From Gemmobacter sp. 24YEA27 (GTDB lineage: Bacteria > Pseudomonadota > Alphaproteobacteria > Rhodobacterales > Rhodobacteraceae): a stretch of DNA of 64,000 bases. The position numbers were made by a program, and so were the translations under genes. The notes beneath the pieces are model-generated. The model was given only the letters and a program-made list of their open reading frames with translations, ran no database searches and was not told where the DNA came from. Of the stretch, positions 1 to 7,338 are shown one piece after another. Position 1 is the stretch's first letter; each line of letters begins with the position of its first letter. Location: NCBI RefSeq assembly GCF_030052995.1, contig NZ_JASJPW010000002.1, positions 248,001-312,000 on the forward strand, in the 5' to 3' direction.

Positions 1-150
1 CGAAATCGGATCGAGATCATGTTCGGCAGACTGAAGGACTGGCGGCGGGTCGCAACGCGATATGACAGGTGCCCAAAGGTGTTCCTCTCGGCAATCGCCC
101 TCGCCGCAACCATCATCTTCTGGCTATGAAACAACAACGAGTCCTGACCC
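1..150 (+). mobile_element. 3' end of an IS5-family insertion sequence (transposase C-terminus)
   Basis: The window opens inside a transposase reading frame (1-129) whose last 42 residues include IEIMFGRLKDWRRVATRYD and end in AATIIFWL. The E-x-x-F-x-x-L-K-x-x-R-R-x-A-T-R-Y-D block carries the third acidic residue of the IS5-family DDE catalytic triad. The element's terminal inverted repeat probably lies in the bases just after the stop (about 133-150, including GAGTCCTGACCC), but the other end is outside the window, so the exact boundary and target duplication cannot be read. It differs from the element at 730-1627, so two IS5-type elements flank the small genes at 150-623. Confidence 0.8.
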
Positions 151-275
151 TAAGTATAGTCCTTCTTGTCACTGCTATCGCCCGCATATGCCCACGCATC
201 GACCATGGACGGCGAAGCAAGAGCCATGCTTACCACGATACCCGCAAGCGTCGATGTGACATTCAGTGTTTTCAT
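150..275 (-). CDS. small secreted or membrane peptide (41 aa), possibly cut at its 3' end
   Basis: This is a 41-residue frame starting MKTLNVTSTLAGIVVSMALA and ending SSDKKDYT. It has a short basic start, a hydrophobic core at residues 9-20 and an A-x-A-type cleavage region near residue 29, like a Sec signal peptide with almost nothing after it. A GGAG lies 8 bases before the ATG. It follows the zinc-ribbon gene on the same strand with a 30-base gap, so the two may be co-transcribed. Its stop codon (150-152) touches the end of the IS at 1-150, so the original protein may have been longer. No family recognised. Confidence 0.45.
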   Translation of the reverse strand: MKTLNVTSTLAGIVVSMALASPSMVDAWAYAGDSSDKKDYT

Positions 276-305
276 GTGTTTACTCCATCAGATCATTGGC
301 AGCGA

Positions 306-551
306 TCAGTCATTCCGGCGATACCACCGCTTCGGTAGTGGAATGAAATATATTCCAATGCCGATCAAGATGATGGTTATGCCAACCGCAACATTTGCCG
401 TCATGCCAAACAAACCAAACATCCCGACCGCAGCGCCGACTTTGGACAATGCATGGCTGCTGCGATAATTCGCCCCACACCCTTTGCAGATAGTGAACCC
501 GCTCATCACTTCCGTTCCACAAAACCCACAGAGCATTCCATCTTGTGACAT
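306..551 (-). CDS. small zinc-ribbon membrane protein (81 aa)
   Basis: The N-terminus carries two knuckles, C-G-F-C-G at residues 8-12 and C-K-G-C-G at 22-26, the layout of a four-cysteine zinc ribbon. Two hydrophobic stretches follow (about 37-50 and 53-70), and the tail is basic (PKRWYRRND). This is typical of small membrane proteins with a cytoplasmic zinc ribbon; function unknown. An AGGTGAG sits just before the ATG. It lies between two IS elements in DNA visibly richer in A+T than the rest of the window, which suggests it arrived with a mobile or plasmid segment. Confidence 0.6.
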   Translation of the reverse strand: MSQDGMLCGFCGTEVMSGFTICKGCGANYRSSHALSKVGAAVGMFGLFGMTANVAVGITIILIGIGIYFIPLPKRWYRRND

Positions 552-620
552 ATCTCACCTGATTTGTAGTTGAATTTGAAAGTCAGACAGAGTGTTTTTC
601 TATCTGATTGTCCGCCTTGT

Positions 621-729
621 TCATTGTGGTGGGGGCGGAGGCAGAAGATTTTCAACACCTTCATCTAAGAAATTGTAAGGCTTTCCGGATAGCATTTCGG
701 GATCAAATTCATCCCCAAACCTCTCCTTA
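621..729 (-). pseudogene. C-terminal remnant of an unknown gene cut by the IS at 730
   Basis: An open frame runs out of the left end of the IS element and ends at a stop at 621-623, about 70 bases before the zinc-ribbon start. It encodes KERFGDEFDPEMLSG, then about 12 further residues, and ends NLLPPPPPQ. The composition (acidic, then a proline-rich tail) looks protein-like, and its strand matches the two genes downstream, so it may be the 3' end of an operon leader gene. There is no start codon because the upstream part is replaced by the IS. It is short, so it could be chance. Confidence 0.35.
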
Positions 730-731
730 GG

Positions 732-1560
732 TCATGTTGACAAATGACGGAGCCAGAGCCTGATGCAGGCGACGTCGACGAAGCCCAGGAAGCTTTCGGC
801 GGTTTTGTCGTAGCGGGTTGCAAGGCGGCGGCTGTTTTTCAGCTTGTTGAAGCAGCGCTCGACCATGTTGCGCAGGGTATAGATGGTCATGTCGACAGCC
901 TTGCGCACCCTTCGGTTCTTTCGCGTCGGTATCATGGGCAGGGCGTTGCGGCTCTCGATGTCTTCCCGAATTTTATCAGAGCCATAGCCCCTGTCGGCGA
1001 CCAGAACTGTCGGTTGGGGCAGATTGTCAGCCATCACCAGATCATAGCCGGTGTAGTCGGAATCCTGCCCAGGCGTGATCTCGGTCCTCATCGGGAGGCC
1101 TGCGCCGTTGACGCGGAGATGGATCTTGGTCGAGAAGTGGAAGGTGGTCCAGAAAACGATCCAGTGGATCGTTTTCCCACCGGACGCTCTCGAACGGCCA
1201 GGAGCCTCTTGTCAGCAGTCCCCCTTTTGCGCCCGCCGCATGATGATGAGCGCGGATCACAGTGCTGTCGACCATCTGGAGCTTGTCTGGCGCGATCCCA
1301 GCGTGGTTCAGCGCATCCAGGATATCCTCCCACAATCCCGCCAAAGTCCACCGGCGGAACTGACGGTAGACCGAGGACCACTTGCCAAACTCTTTGGGCA
1401 GATCACGCCATGGCGCACCAGTCCTTGTGATCCAGAAAATTCCATCGAGAACAAGACGATGGTCCGCAGGTTTCCGCCCGTTAGAGTGCCGGGCGGCACG
1501 AATGAAGCCCTCGAAGAAGGTCCACTCATCGTCGGATATCAGGTTGCGTGCCAAGCTCAT
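732..1560 (-). pseudogene. IS5-family transposase, reading frame broken by a palindromic insert
   Basis: The N-terminal part (1560 down to about 1190) starts MSLARNLISDDEWTFFEGF, contains GAPWRDLPKEFGKW and reaches the first catalytic Asp in MVDSTVIRAHHHAAGAKGG. The C-terminal part, in another frame, has FSTKIHLRVNGAGLPMRTE, then VADRGYGSDKIRED (second Asp) and MVERCFNKLKNSRRLATRYD (catalytic Glu). The usual G-R-S-R-G-G-F-S-T-K block is split: GRSR and FSTKIH are separated by about 50 bases containing a perfect palindrome (1152-1176), and GRSR is itself out of frame with the upstream part. Some IS5 elements use a programmed frameshift, but the extra DNA makes true disruption more likely. Confidence 0.8.
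1137..1186. repeat. palindromic insert with a perfect 12-bp inverted repeat (1152-1176)
   Basis: Positions 1152-1163 and 1165-1176 are exact inverted copies (arm GAAAACGATCCA) around one central base. Weaker outer arms (GGTGG/CCACC) extend the dyad. The stretch interrupts the conserved core of the transposase, which is normally contiguous in this family, so it is best read as a short palindromic element inserted into the IS. I found no second copy in this window when reading through it. Confidence 0.6.
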
Positions 1561-1629
1561 CTCCCACGTAGAGATGAGCTTGAATCATAGGACGAATGCC
1601 AGCGGAATCCCTTTTGTCAACACGACCTA

Positions 1630-2202
1630 GCAAAGAAGGCGGTGCATCTGGAAGACCAGCTTCTGCCCAAGAAATGCGGCCATCTGAACGATAAAAAACT
1701 CGCCCCGGCATCGGATATGGCCGCCAAAGTTGCCGCCGCCGCCCGGGCGGCGCGCGATCTGGTGGTGATCGCCCGCACCGATGCGGTGGCGTCAGAGGGG
1801 CTGGAGGGCGCGGTAGCGCGGGCAAAGCTATATGTCGAAGCCGGGGCCCACGCGATCTTTCCCGAGGCACTGACCAGTATCGAGATGTTTCGCGAGATGC
1901 GGGCGGCGCTGCCCGGGGTGAGGCTCCTTGCCAATATGACCGAGTTTGGCCGCACGCCCGCTTTGAGCGCGCAGGAATTCGAGGCGCTCGGCTATGATAT
2001 GGTGATCTGGCCGGTTTCGTCGCTGCGCGTTGCGAACAAGGCGCAGGAACGGCTCTATGCGGCGCTTGCCCGTGACGGGGCGACGACGGCGATGATCCCG
2101 GAGATGCAGACAAGGACCGAGCTTTACGATGTGATTCGCCTCAACACCTTCGAGGCGCTGGACCGCAGTATCGCTCTGTCGGTGCTGCCAATGCCATCGT
2201 GA
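1630..2202 (+). pseudogene. prpB: methylisocitrate lyase, C-terminal part only (IS-truncated)
   Basis: The frame enters directly from the IS edge as AKKAVHLEDQ, then has the catalytic-loop signature KKCGH at about residues 17-21, followed by VIARTDAVASEGLEGAVARA and YVEAGAHAIFPEA, and ends at 2202. In methylisocitrate lyase (PrpB, last step of the 2-methylcitrate cycle, giving pyruvate and succinate) and related PEP-mutase-superfamily lyases, the full barrel is about 290-300 residues. Here about 190 remain, and the N-terminal strands that bind Mg2+ and substrate are gone. The remainder has no credible start and is probably dead. A related C-C lyase (e.g. dimethylmalate lyase) cannot be excluded. 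A terminator follows. Confidence 0.8.
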
Positions 2203-2205
2203 CAG

Positions 2206-2236
2206 GACGCCGCCCGCAACGGGGCGGCGTCTCTTT
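2206..2236 (+). terminator. intrinsic terminator after the prpB fragment
   Basis: A perfect 10-bp stem (GACGCCGCCC at 2206-2215, partner at 2222-2231) with a short loop is followed by TCTTTC. It starts four bases after the prpB stop codon. Confidence 0.8.
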
Positions 2237-2688
2237 CAGGTCAGGAGGCAAGACCGCCATGCGGGTCAGGCATATATTTCCGCGCGACACCCTGATCAAA
2301 GCTTCACGCAGGAAAGATCTGGCTGGCCCGCTGTGCTCATCGACCTCCGTCCCGGCATCTGAGCGGCTGGTCGATGTAAACCTCGCAGAGACCTGATATC
2401 GTCCGAGCTGCTCCGCACGGGCGGCCTGGTGGCGCAAGCCGAAGGGCGCGCTATGGGAGGCCCTGCGAGCCCATCATCGCGCGCATTCCATGCACCGCCA
2501 CGGCACCTGCCACGACAACGCGACCGTTTACAGCGTCTTCAGACACATTTGCGATGCTCCGCGCGGCGCCGGTGAAATCTCTCTCGCCGTGTCTCTGGAA
2601 TACAGCTAACATTTCCCCGGTCACAGGTATGTGATCCGTTGCCCGAATGGTTGTGGCTCGGCTTACGATTGCAACAGGAGAACCGCAG
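2232..2688. other. gene-poor stretch with an IS3-family scrap
   Basis: There is no convincing gene in about 450 bases. A plus-strand frame around 2460-2560 contains SMHRHGTCHDNATVYSVF, which resembles the S-M-S-R-K-G-x-C-x-D-N-A-x-x-E-S-F-F signature near the end of IS3-family OrfB transposases. The catalytic Glu is replaced and the rest is missing, so this is at most a decayed remnant. The stretch also contains the promoter region of the following KefB-type gene, in which I see no clear -35/-10 pair. Confidence 0.35.
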
Positions 2689-4476
2689 ATGGCGGAACAG
2701 GTGGCAGGGGCGGCCGACGCGGCTGCGCTTCACGGCGGCGGGGTCGATCTGACCACCATTGTCATTCTTCTGGCTGCGGCGGTGATCGCGGTGCCATTGT
2801 TCAGGCGGCTCGGGCTTGGCTCGGTCCTGGGGTTCCTTGCCGCGGGGCTTCTGATCGGGCCATTCGGCCTCAGGGTGATCGAGGATGCCGAGGCCGTCAT
2901 TCATGTCGCAGAACTCGGTGTTGTTCTGTTTCTGTTTGTGATCGGGCTTGAAATGCAGCCCTCGCGGCTCTGGTCGATGCGCGGCGAGATCTTCGGGCTG
3001 GGGCTGATCCAGGTGGTCGGGGCCATTGCAGTGCTGACCTGCGTCGGGCTGGCGCTTGGCTATCCGGCCTCGGCGAGCTTTGTCGCGGGCACCGGCTTTG
3101 TGCTGACCTCGACCGCGGTCGTCATGCAGATGCTGTCCGAGCGGCGGCAAATGGAGACCCCGGCCGGGCGGCGCATCATTTCGATCCTTTTGCTCGAGGA
3201 TCTCGCCATCGTGCCGCTGCTGGCGATCGTCGCCTTTATCGCGCCGGGCGCCGAGGAAGCCACAGTGCTGGACCGGGTGCAGGACATCGGGGCGGGGCTT
3301 GGCTGTATCGTGGTGCTGGTTGTGGCCGGGCGCTATCTGCTTGATCCGATGTTTGGGTTTCTGGCGCGGTTTGGCGGGCGCGATGTGATGACGGCGGCCG
3401 CGCTGCTTGTCGTGCTGGCGGCGGCGCTATTGATGCAGGCGGGCGGGCTTTCGATGGCGATGGGCGCCTTCCTCGCGGGCGTGCTCCTGTCGGAATCGAG
3501 CTATCGTCACCAGCTGGAAACAGATGTGGAACCCTTCCGGGGCCTCTTGCTCGGCCTCTTTTTCATGGGGGTCGGGATGGCGCTGAACCTCACCGTGATC
3601 CGCGAGAATGCGGCGCTGATCGCCTTTTGCGTCCCGGTCTATATCATCCTGAAAATGCTGGTGATCTACAGCGTGGCCCGGCTTTTAAAAACGCCGAGAG
3701 CCGAGGCGCGGGAACGCGCGGTCGTTATGGCCCAGGGCGGTGAATTTGCCTTCGTGCTCTATGCCACCGCGACACAGGTCGGAGTGTTGACGACCGAATG
3801 GAACGCGAACCTGACCGCGATTGTCATTTGCTCGATGGCACTTACCCCCCTGATGATGATCCTTTTTGACCGTTTTTCGCCGAAAGCCGTGGTTTCGATG
3901 GAAGGGGTCGAGGAAGCAAGCGGCCTGAACGCCAATATCCTGCTGATCGGCTTTGGCCGCTTTGGCCAGATGGTCAGCCAGCCGCTGCTGAAGCGCGGCT
4001 ATACGGTCTCGATCATCGATTCCGATGCGCAGGTGATCCGCGACGCGGCTGATTTCGGCTTCCGCGTCTGGTATGGCGATGGCACGCGGCTTGACATCCT
4101 CAGGAATGCCGGTGCGGCAGAGGCAAGCCTGATCGTCGCCGCCACCGATGACCGCGAGGCCACGCTGAAAATCGTCGAACTTGTGAAACACGAATTCCCG
4201 CTGGTGCCGGTCTTCGCCCGCGCCTGGGACCGGGAACATGCGGTTGCGCTGATGAAGGCAGATGCAGATTTCCAGATCCGGGAGACCCGCGATTCGGCGC
4301 TGGCCCTTGGCCGCGCGGCACTGGTGCGGCTGGGCGACACCCCGGAAGAGGCCGATGATCTGATTCAGGATGTGCGGACCAATGACATTCAGCGCCTCGC
4401 CATCGACTTCACCGAAGGCCTCGCGGCGGGTGCGGGCCTGATCCAGGGCAACAAGGCTGCGCCCTCGCATCACTGA
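2689..4476 (+). CDS. KefB/KefC-type K+/H+ efflux antiporter with RCK (TrkA-N) domain
   Basis: Monovalent cation:proton antiporter-2 family, 595 aa. The first 380 residues or so are a hydrophobic Na+/H+-exchanger domain (LGLGSVLGFLAAGLLIGP, then AELGVVLFLFVIGLEM). A Rossmann-fold regulatory domain follows with NILLIGFGRFGQ and a downstream Asp for NAD(H). In KefB/C this domain gates K+ efflux in response to glutathione adducts, protecting against electrophiles such as methylglyoxal. The start is set at the ATG preceded by CAGGAG (2675-2680) rather than 14 codons upstream. No KefF/KefG-type quinone reductase partner lies next to it. Ligand specificity is inferred from the family only. Confidence 0.88.
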   Translation: MAEQVAGAADAAALHGGGVDLTTIVILLAAAVIAVPLFRRLGLGSVLGFLAAGLLIGPFGLRVIEDAEAVIHVAELGVVLFLFVIGLEMQPSRLWSMRGEIFGLGLIQVVGAIAVLTCVGLALGYPASASFVAGTGFVLTSTAVVMQMLSERRQMETPAGRRIISILLLEDLAIVPLLAIVAFIAPGAEEATVLDRVQDIGAGLGCIVVLVVAGRYLLDPMFGFLARFGGRDVMTAAALLVVLAAALLMQAGGLSMAMGAFLAGVLLSESSYRHQLETDVEPFRGLLLGLFFMGVGMALNLTVIRENAALIAFCVPVYIILKMLVIYSVARLLKTPRAEARERAVVMAQGGEFAFVLYATATQVGVLTTEWNANLTAIVICSMALTPLMMILFDRFSPKAVVSMEGVEEASGLNANILLIGFGRFGQMVSQPLLKRGYTVSIIDSDAQVIRDAADFGFRVWYGDGTRLDILRNAGAAEASLIVAATDDREATLKIVELVKHEFPLVPVFARAWDREHAVALMKADADFQIRETRDSALALGRAALVRLGDTPEEADDLIQDVRTNDIQRLAIDFTEGLAAGAGLIQGNKAAPSHH

Positions 4477-4596
4477 CGCGCCGGTTTACCCCTCGCGCAG
4501 TGTTGATCGGGCCCTCAGATGGTCCGATCAGGGTCACACTTGAAACTGTTCCCTTTATGTTCTATTTTCATCTTTATGAACAGAAGGGAGACCGCT

Positions 4597-4887
4597 ATGG
4601 AAGCTGCCAGTTTCATCATGCCGGTGACACCGCGCCAGATTGCCTATGCCCGCTCGCTGGCACTGCGCAACAAGACCCTCCTGCCCCGGGAGGTTCAGCA
4701 GGATCGCCGCAGTCTCAGCGCCTGGATCGAGGCGCAGGCGGGGCTGAAACCAGTGCAGGACAATCAGCCGACCTCGAAACAGGTCGCATTCGCCGAAAAG
4801 CTTGCCCGGATCAAACATCGCGCAGTGCCGGATGAATGCTTCCGCGACCGTCAGCTCCTGTCGCGCTGGATCGACAGCAACCGCTGA
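4597..4887 (+). CDS. small protein with two tandem topoisomerase-tail-like repeats (96 aa)
   Basis: Two copies of one motif fill the protein: T-P-R-Q-I-A-Y-A-R-S-L-A at about residues 10-21 and T-S-K-Q-V-A-F-A-E-K-L-A at about 60-71. Each is followed some 20 residues later by a D-R-x-x-L-S-x-W-I-(E/D) segment. Similar T-x-K-Q-x-x-F-A-x-x-L-A units occur near the C-terminus of alphaproteobacterial type IA topoisomerases and some helicase-associated proteins, so nucleic-acid binding is a reasonable guess. The ATG is chosen because AAGGGAG precedes it; a longer frame upstream lacks a ribosome site. Monocistronic. Confidence 0.65.
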   Translation: MEAASFIMPVTPRQIAYARSLALRNKTLLPREVQQDRRSLSAWIEAQAGLKPVQDNQPTSKQVAFAEKLARIKHRAVPDECFRDRQLLSRWIDSNR

Positions 4888-4891
4888 GATC

Positions 4892-5590
4892 TCAGCTGCC
4901 GCCCCCGGTGGCCAGCCCGAGAAAGGCACCAAACACCCGGGCGGGAGGCGACAGCGCCCTGCCCTTCGACCAGCTCAGCCCGACATCCATGCGGGGCACC
5001 CCTTCGGCGACCGGGCGCTGTTCGATCCGCTGCCCTTCAAGCGACCAGGGCCGGTAGACCATATCGCTCAGGATGGTGACGCCCATGCCGCTCGCCACCA
5101 TCGAGCGCACGGCTTCGACCGATGAGGTTTCGAAAATCACCCGGGGCCGGATGCCGAAGCCTTGCCAGAACTTCGCCTGGGTGCGGTCGGCCTCATCCAC
5201 CGTCAGCATGATATAGGGCTCGCGGATCACCGCCTCGACCGGCACCAGCGGCTCGGTCAGCAATGGGTGTTCAGTCGCGAGCCAGAGCCTGCGGCGCGAG
5301 CGGAACAAGGTCTCGAAATCCAGCTCCTCTTTATTGTCGAGGTTAGAGGTCAGCATCACCGCGATATCCAGATCGCCCGCCACAAGGGCGACCTCGATGG
5401 CCGGGCGCGACATCTCATGCAATTCCAGCGTGATTCCGGGGTAAGACCGCCGGAACGCTGCCGCATGGCGCGCCATGAAATAGCCCGCCACCGTGTAGGA
5501 CATGCCGAGGCGAAGCCGCCCCGTCGCGCCCGCCTCATCGCCGAGCGGAAAGCGGGCGACGAGCTGCCGATCGGCCAGGGCACGGCGAGC
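4892..5590 (-). pseudogene. LysR-family regulator lacking its DNA-binding half
   Basis: The frame contains a LysR effector-binding domain, beginning GATGRLRLGMSYTVAGYF, continuing ITLELHEMSRPAIEVALVAGDLDIAVML and ending at 4892 (LGLATGGGS). LysR regulators are about 300 aa with a helix-turn-helix in the first 60. Here some 230 residues remain, and upstream of about 5590 the frame is only the antisense of the pxpC fragment, so the HTH and linker are missing. The break coincides with the break in the oppositely oriented pxpC gene. The remaining domain could bind a ligand but not DNA. Confidence 0.75.
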
Positions 5591-5605
5591 AAGGGCACGG
5601 GCGGT

Positions 5606-6097
5606 AAGGGATCGGTGCCGGAGGCGTTGCGCCGTCAGCCCGGCAATCCGGCGGAACTCAGGATGCTGCCGGGACTTTACTGGCACCGCATCACGGCGGA
5701 GGCGGGCAAACAGTTCTTTGCAGATACCTGGAAGGTCGCGCCCGAGGCGGACCGGATCGGCTATCGGTTCAAAGGCGGCACAGCGCTGGATTTCGTGCCC
5801 CGCGAGCAGCCCTTTGGCGCGGGGTCGAACCCCTCGAACGTCGTTGATGCCTGCTATCCTTACGGCTCGATCCAGGTCCCGGGCGGGACCGAACCCATCG
5901 TGCTGCACCGCGATGCGGTCTCAGGCGGCGGTTATATGATGCTGGGCTGCGTGATTTCGGCAGATATGGATCTGATCGGCCAGTTGCAGCCGCATTCTCC
6001 CGCGCGGTTCACCGAGGTCTCGATGGATCAGGCGCTGGCCGCGCGTGATGACCGTAAGGCGGCGCTGGCGCGGCTTCGCGCGCATCTCGGGCGCTGA
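5606..6097 (+). pseudogene. pxpC: 5-oxoprolinase subunit C / biotin-dependent carboxyltransferase, C-terminal half
   Basis: The frame PAELRMLPGLYWHRI, WKVAPEADRIGYRFKG, YGSIQVPGGTEPIVLHRDA and ISADMDLIGQLQPHSPARF follows the C-terminal half of KipA/PxpC-type proteins (allophanate hydrolase subunit 2 family), which work with PxpB and PxpA to open 5-oxoproline with ATP. The family is usually 280-330 aa; about 163 residues remain, with no start codon or ribosome site. PxpA and PxpB are absent here. The fragment runs out of the LysR fragment at about 5590-5606, so both genes were cut at one recombination point. Confidence 0.72.
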
Positions 6098-6139
6098 AGG
6101 GTGGAGCGGGGGCGCAATATGATCAACAGAGCCCCCGCC

Positions 6140-7084
6140 TCAGCCGCGCCCGCTCGCCTCTTTCGGGGTCATGCCGAACCGGGCGCGAAAGGCGCGCGAG
6201 AATTGCGCCTGATCGGGAAAGCCCCGCGTCCAGGCGATTTCACCAATGGAACGCCGGTCGCCGGGGGTCGCCAGATCCTCCTGCGCCGCCGTCAGCCGCA
6301 TGTCGCGGATCCAGGCGCCAAGCGTGGTGTTCGTGTCGCGCAGGACTTCATGCAGATAGCGCACCGATATGCCGCAGCCCGCAGACACAGAATCCGGCCC
6401 AAGATCGGGGTCGTCGAGATGGCGACGCACAAAGCCCTCGATCCGCATCAGATGACCGGCCCGGACCGAAGACACGCCCGATTGCATCACCCGGTCATCA
6501 GCCTGGATCGCCAGCGCCAGCAGATCCGCGAGCTGTCGTCCCACGGTCGAACGCGTCTCCTCGCTCATCGCGTCGTAACGCGCCGGGATCAGATGGACCA
6601 TATCGGTGAAAAACCCGCTCGCGCCATTGGTCGCGTCGAATTCCAGGCTGCAAAAGCGATCGGGCGCGCGGATGCGCCCGCCGAGCATATCCGCGGTGAC
6701 CTTCATCACCCAGAGGTCGGCTGGATCGTCATGGCTGAAATCATAGGGCTCATGGCTGCGTTCGATGAACCAGGCACCGGGATTGGCGCGGATCTCCTTG
6801 CCGCCCTGGCTGAACCGCACCTCGGAGCGCGACGGAATGGTGATCAGATATTCCTCAGGCCCCGGCTCGCGGAAATGGCGCGGCAGGCGGCGGTAGAGGA
6901 GCGAGTCCGAGGTCAGGCGCGACAGCGAGACCTGGCCCAGCTGCCAGTTGGTGATCACCCCGTCAAAGGCCTCGGGGCGGCGGAAGGTCAGGTCGAGCGG
7001 GAAATAGGCACGCGCGATGGTGTCATGCCAGTGGCGGCTTCTTCCGGCGAGGTCGACCCCTTCGGTCGTGATGGTGGTTTTCAT
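6140..7084 (-). CDS. AraC-family transcriptional regulator (AraC_binding_2 / FeaR-like)
   Basis: 314 aa from the ATG at 7084, which is preceded by an AGGGGG; a longer in-frame extension upstream has no ribosome site. The N-terminal 180 residues (DTIARAYFPLDLTF..., LLYRRLPRHFREPG) fit the sensor domain of FeaR/NphR-type activators. The C-terminal 100 residues carry the two-helix AraC DNA-binding domain (ISVRYLHEVLRDTNTTLG..., IGEIAWTRGFPDQAQFSRAFRARFGMTP). Such proteins usually activate catabolic genes for aromatic amines, nitriles or amides. It is divergent from hyuB, with 254 bases between, so it is the probable regulator of the hyu-liv operon. Confidence 0.85.
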   Translation of the reverse strand: MKTTITTEGVDLAGRSRHWHDTIARAYFPLDLTFRRPEAFDGVITNWQLGQVSLSRLTSDSLLYRRLPRHFREPGPEEYLITIPSRSEVRFSQGGKEIRANPGAWFIERSHEPYDFSHDDPADLWVMKVTADMLGGRIRAPDRFCSLEFDATNGASGFFTDMVHLIPARYDAMSEETRSTVGRQLADLLALAIQADDRVMQSGVSSVRAGHLMRIEGFVRRHLDDPDLGPDSVSAGCGISVRYLHEVLRDTNTTLGAWIRDMRLTAAQEDLATPGDRRSIGEIAWTRGFPDQAQFSRAFRARFGMTPKEASGRG

Positions 7085-7338
7085 TATTGTGCCCCCTGTT
7101 CCGATCATCAGGCCATGGGGAAAATCCCCTGTAAAGCCTGGCGTCTCAGACCGGCGATGCGGTGCACTCAGACGCAAAACTCCATGCGCAGGCAGCAAAG
7201 ACAGGGCGCGAAAAGCGGCATTAGCCTTTGCCCTACAGCGGTGCAACAGACGCCGCGTGACAGGGAGATCACTCGATTCGACCGGGCATTCCGCCCGAAC
7301 GATGCCCTGGTGCGCGGCCTCCAACGGGAGGTTCTGCA

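Larger units (their letters stand above)
730..1627 (-). mobile_element. IS5-family (IS427-type) insertion sequence, 898 bp, TA target duplication
   Basis: Terminal inverted repeats match at 14 of 15 positions: GGTCATGTTGACAAA at 730-744 and its counterpart at 1613-1627 (read on the minus strand, GGTCGTGTTGACAAA). TA occurs directly outside both ends (728-729 and 1628-1629), the duplication expected for this group. Inside is one transposase gene on the minus strand in two frames. On the right the element abuts a broken methylisocitrate lyase gene; on the left it abuts an unrelated fragment. So the two flanks do not belong together, and an adjacent deletion or recombination must have happened. 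Confidence 0.88.

Noticed and set aside
744..1430. 228-codon plus-strand frame within the IS
   Set aside because: Antisense of the transposase; the minus strand carries the DDE motifs.
732..1560. Programmed ribosomal frameshift in the transposase
   Set aside because: Some IS5-family members use one, but here extra palindromic DNA interrupts the conserved block and no convincing slippery heptamer is in frame.
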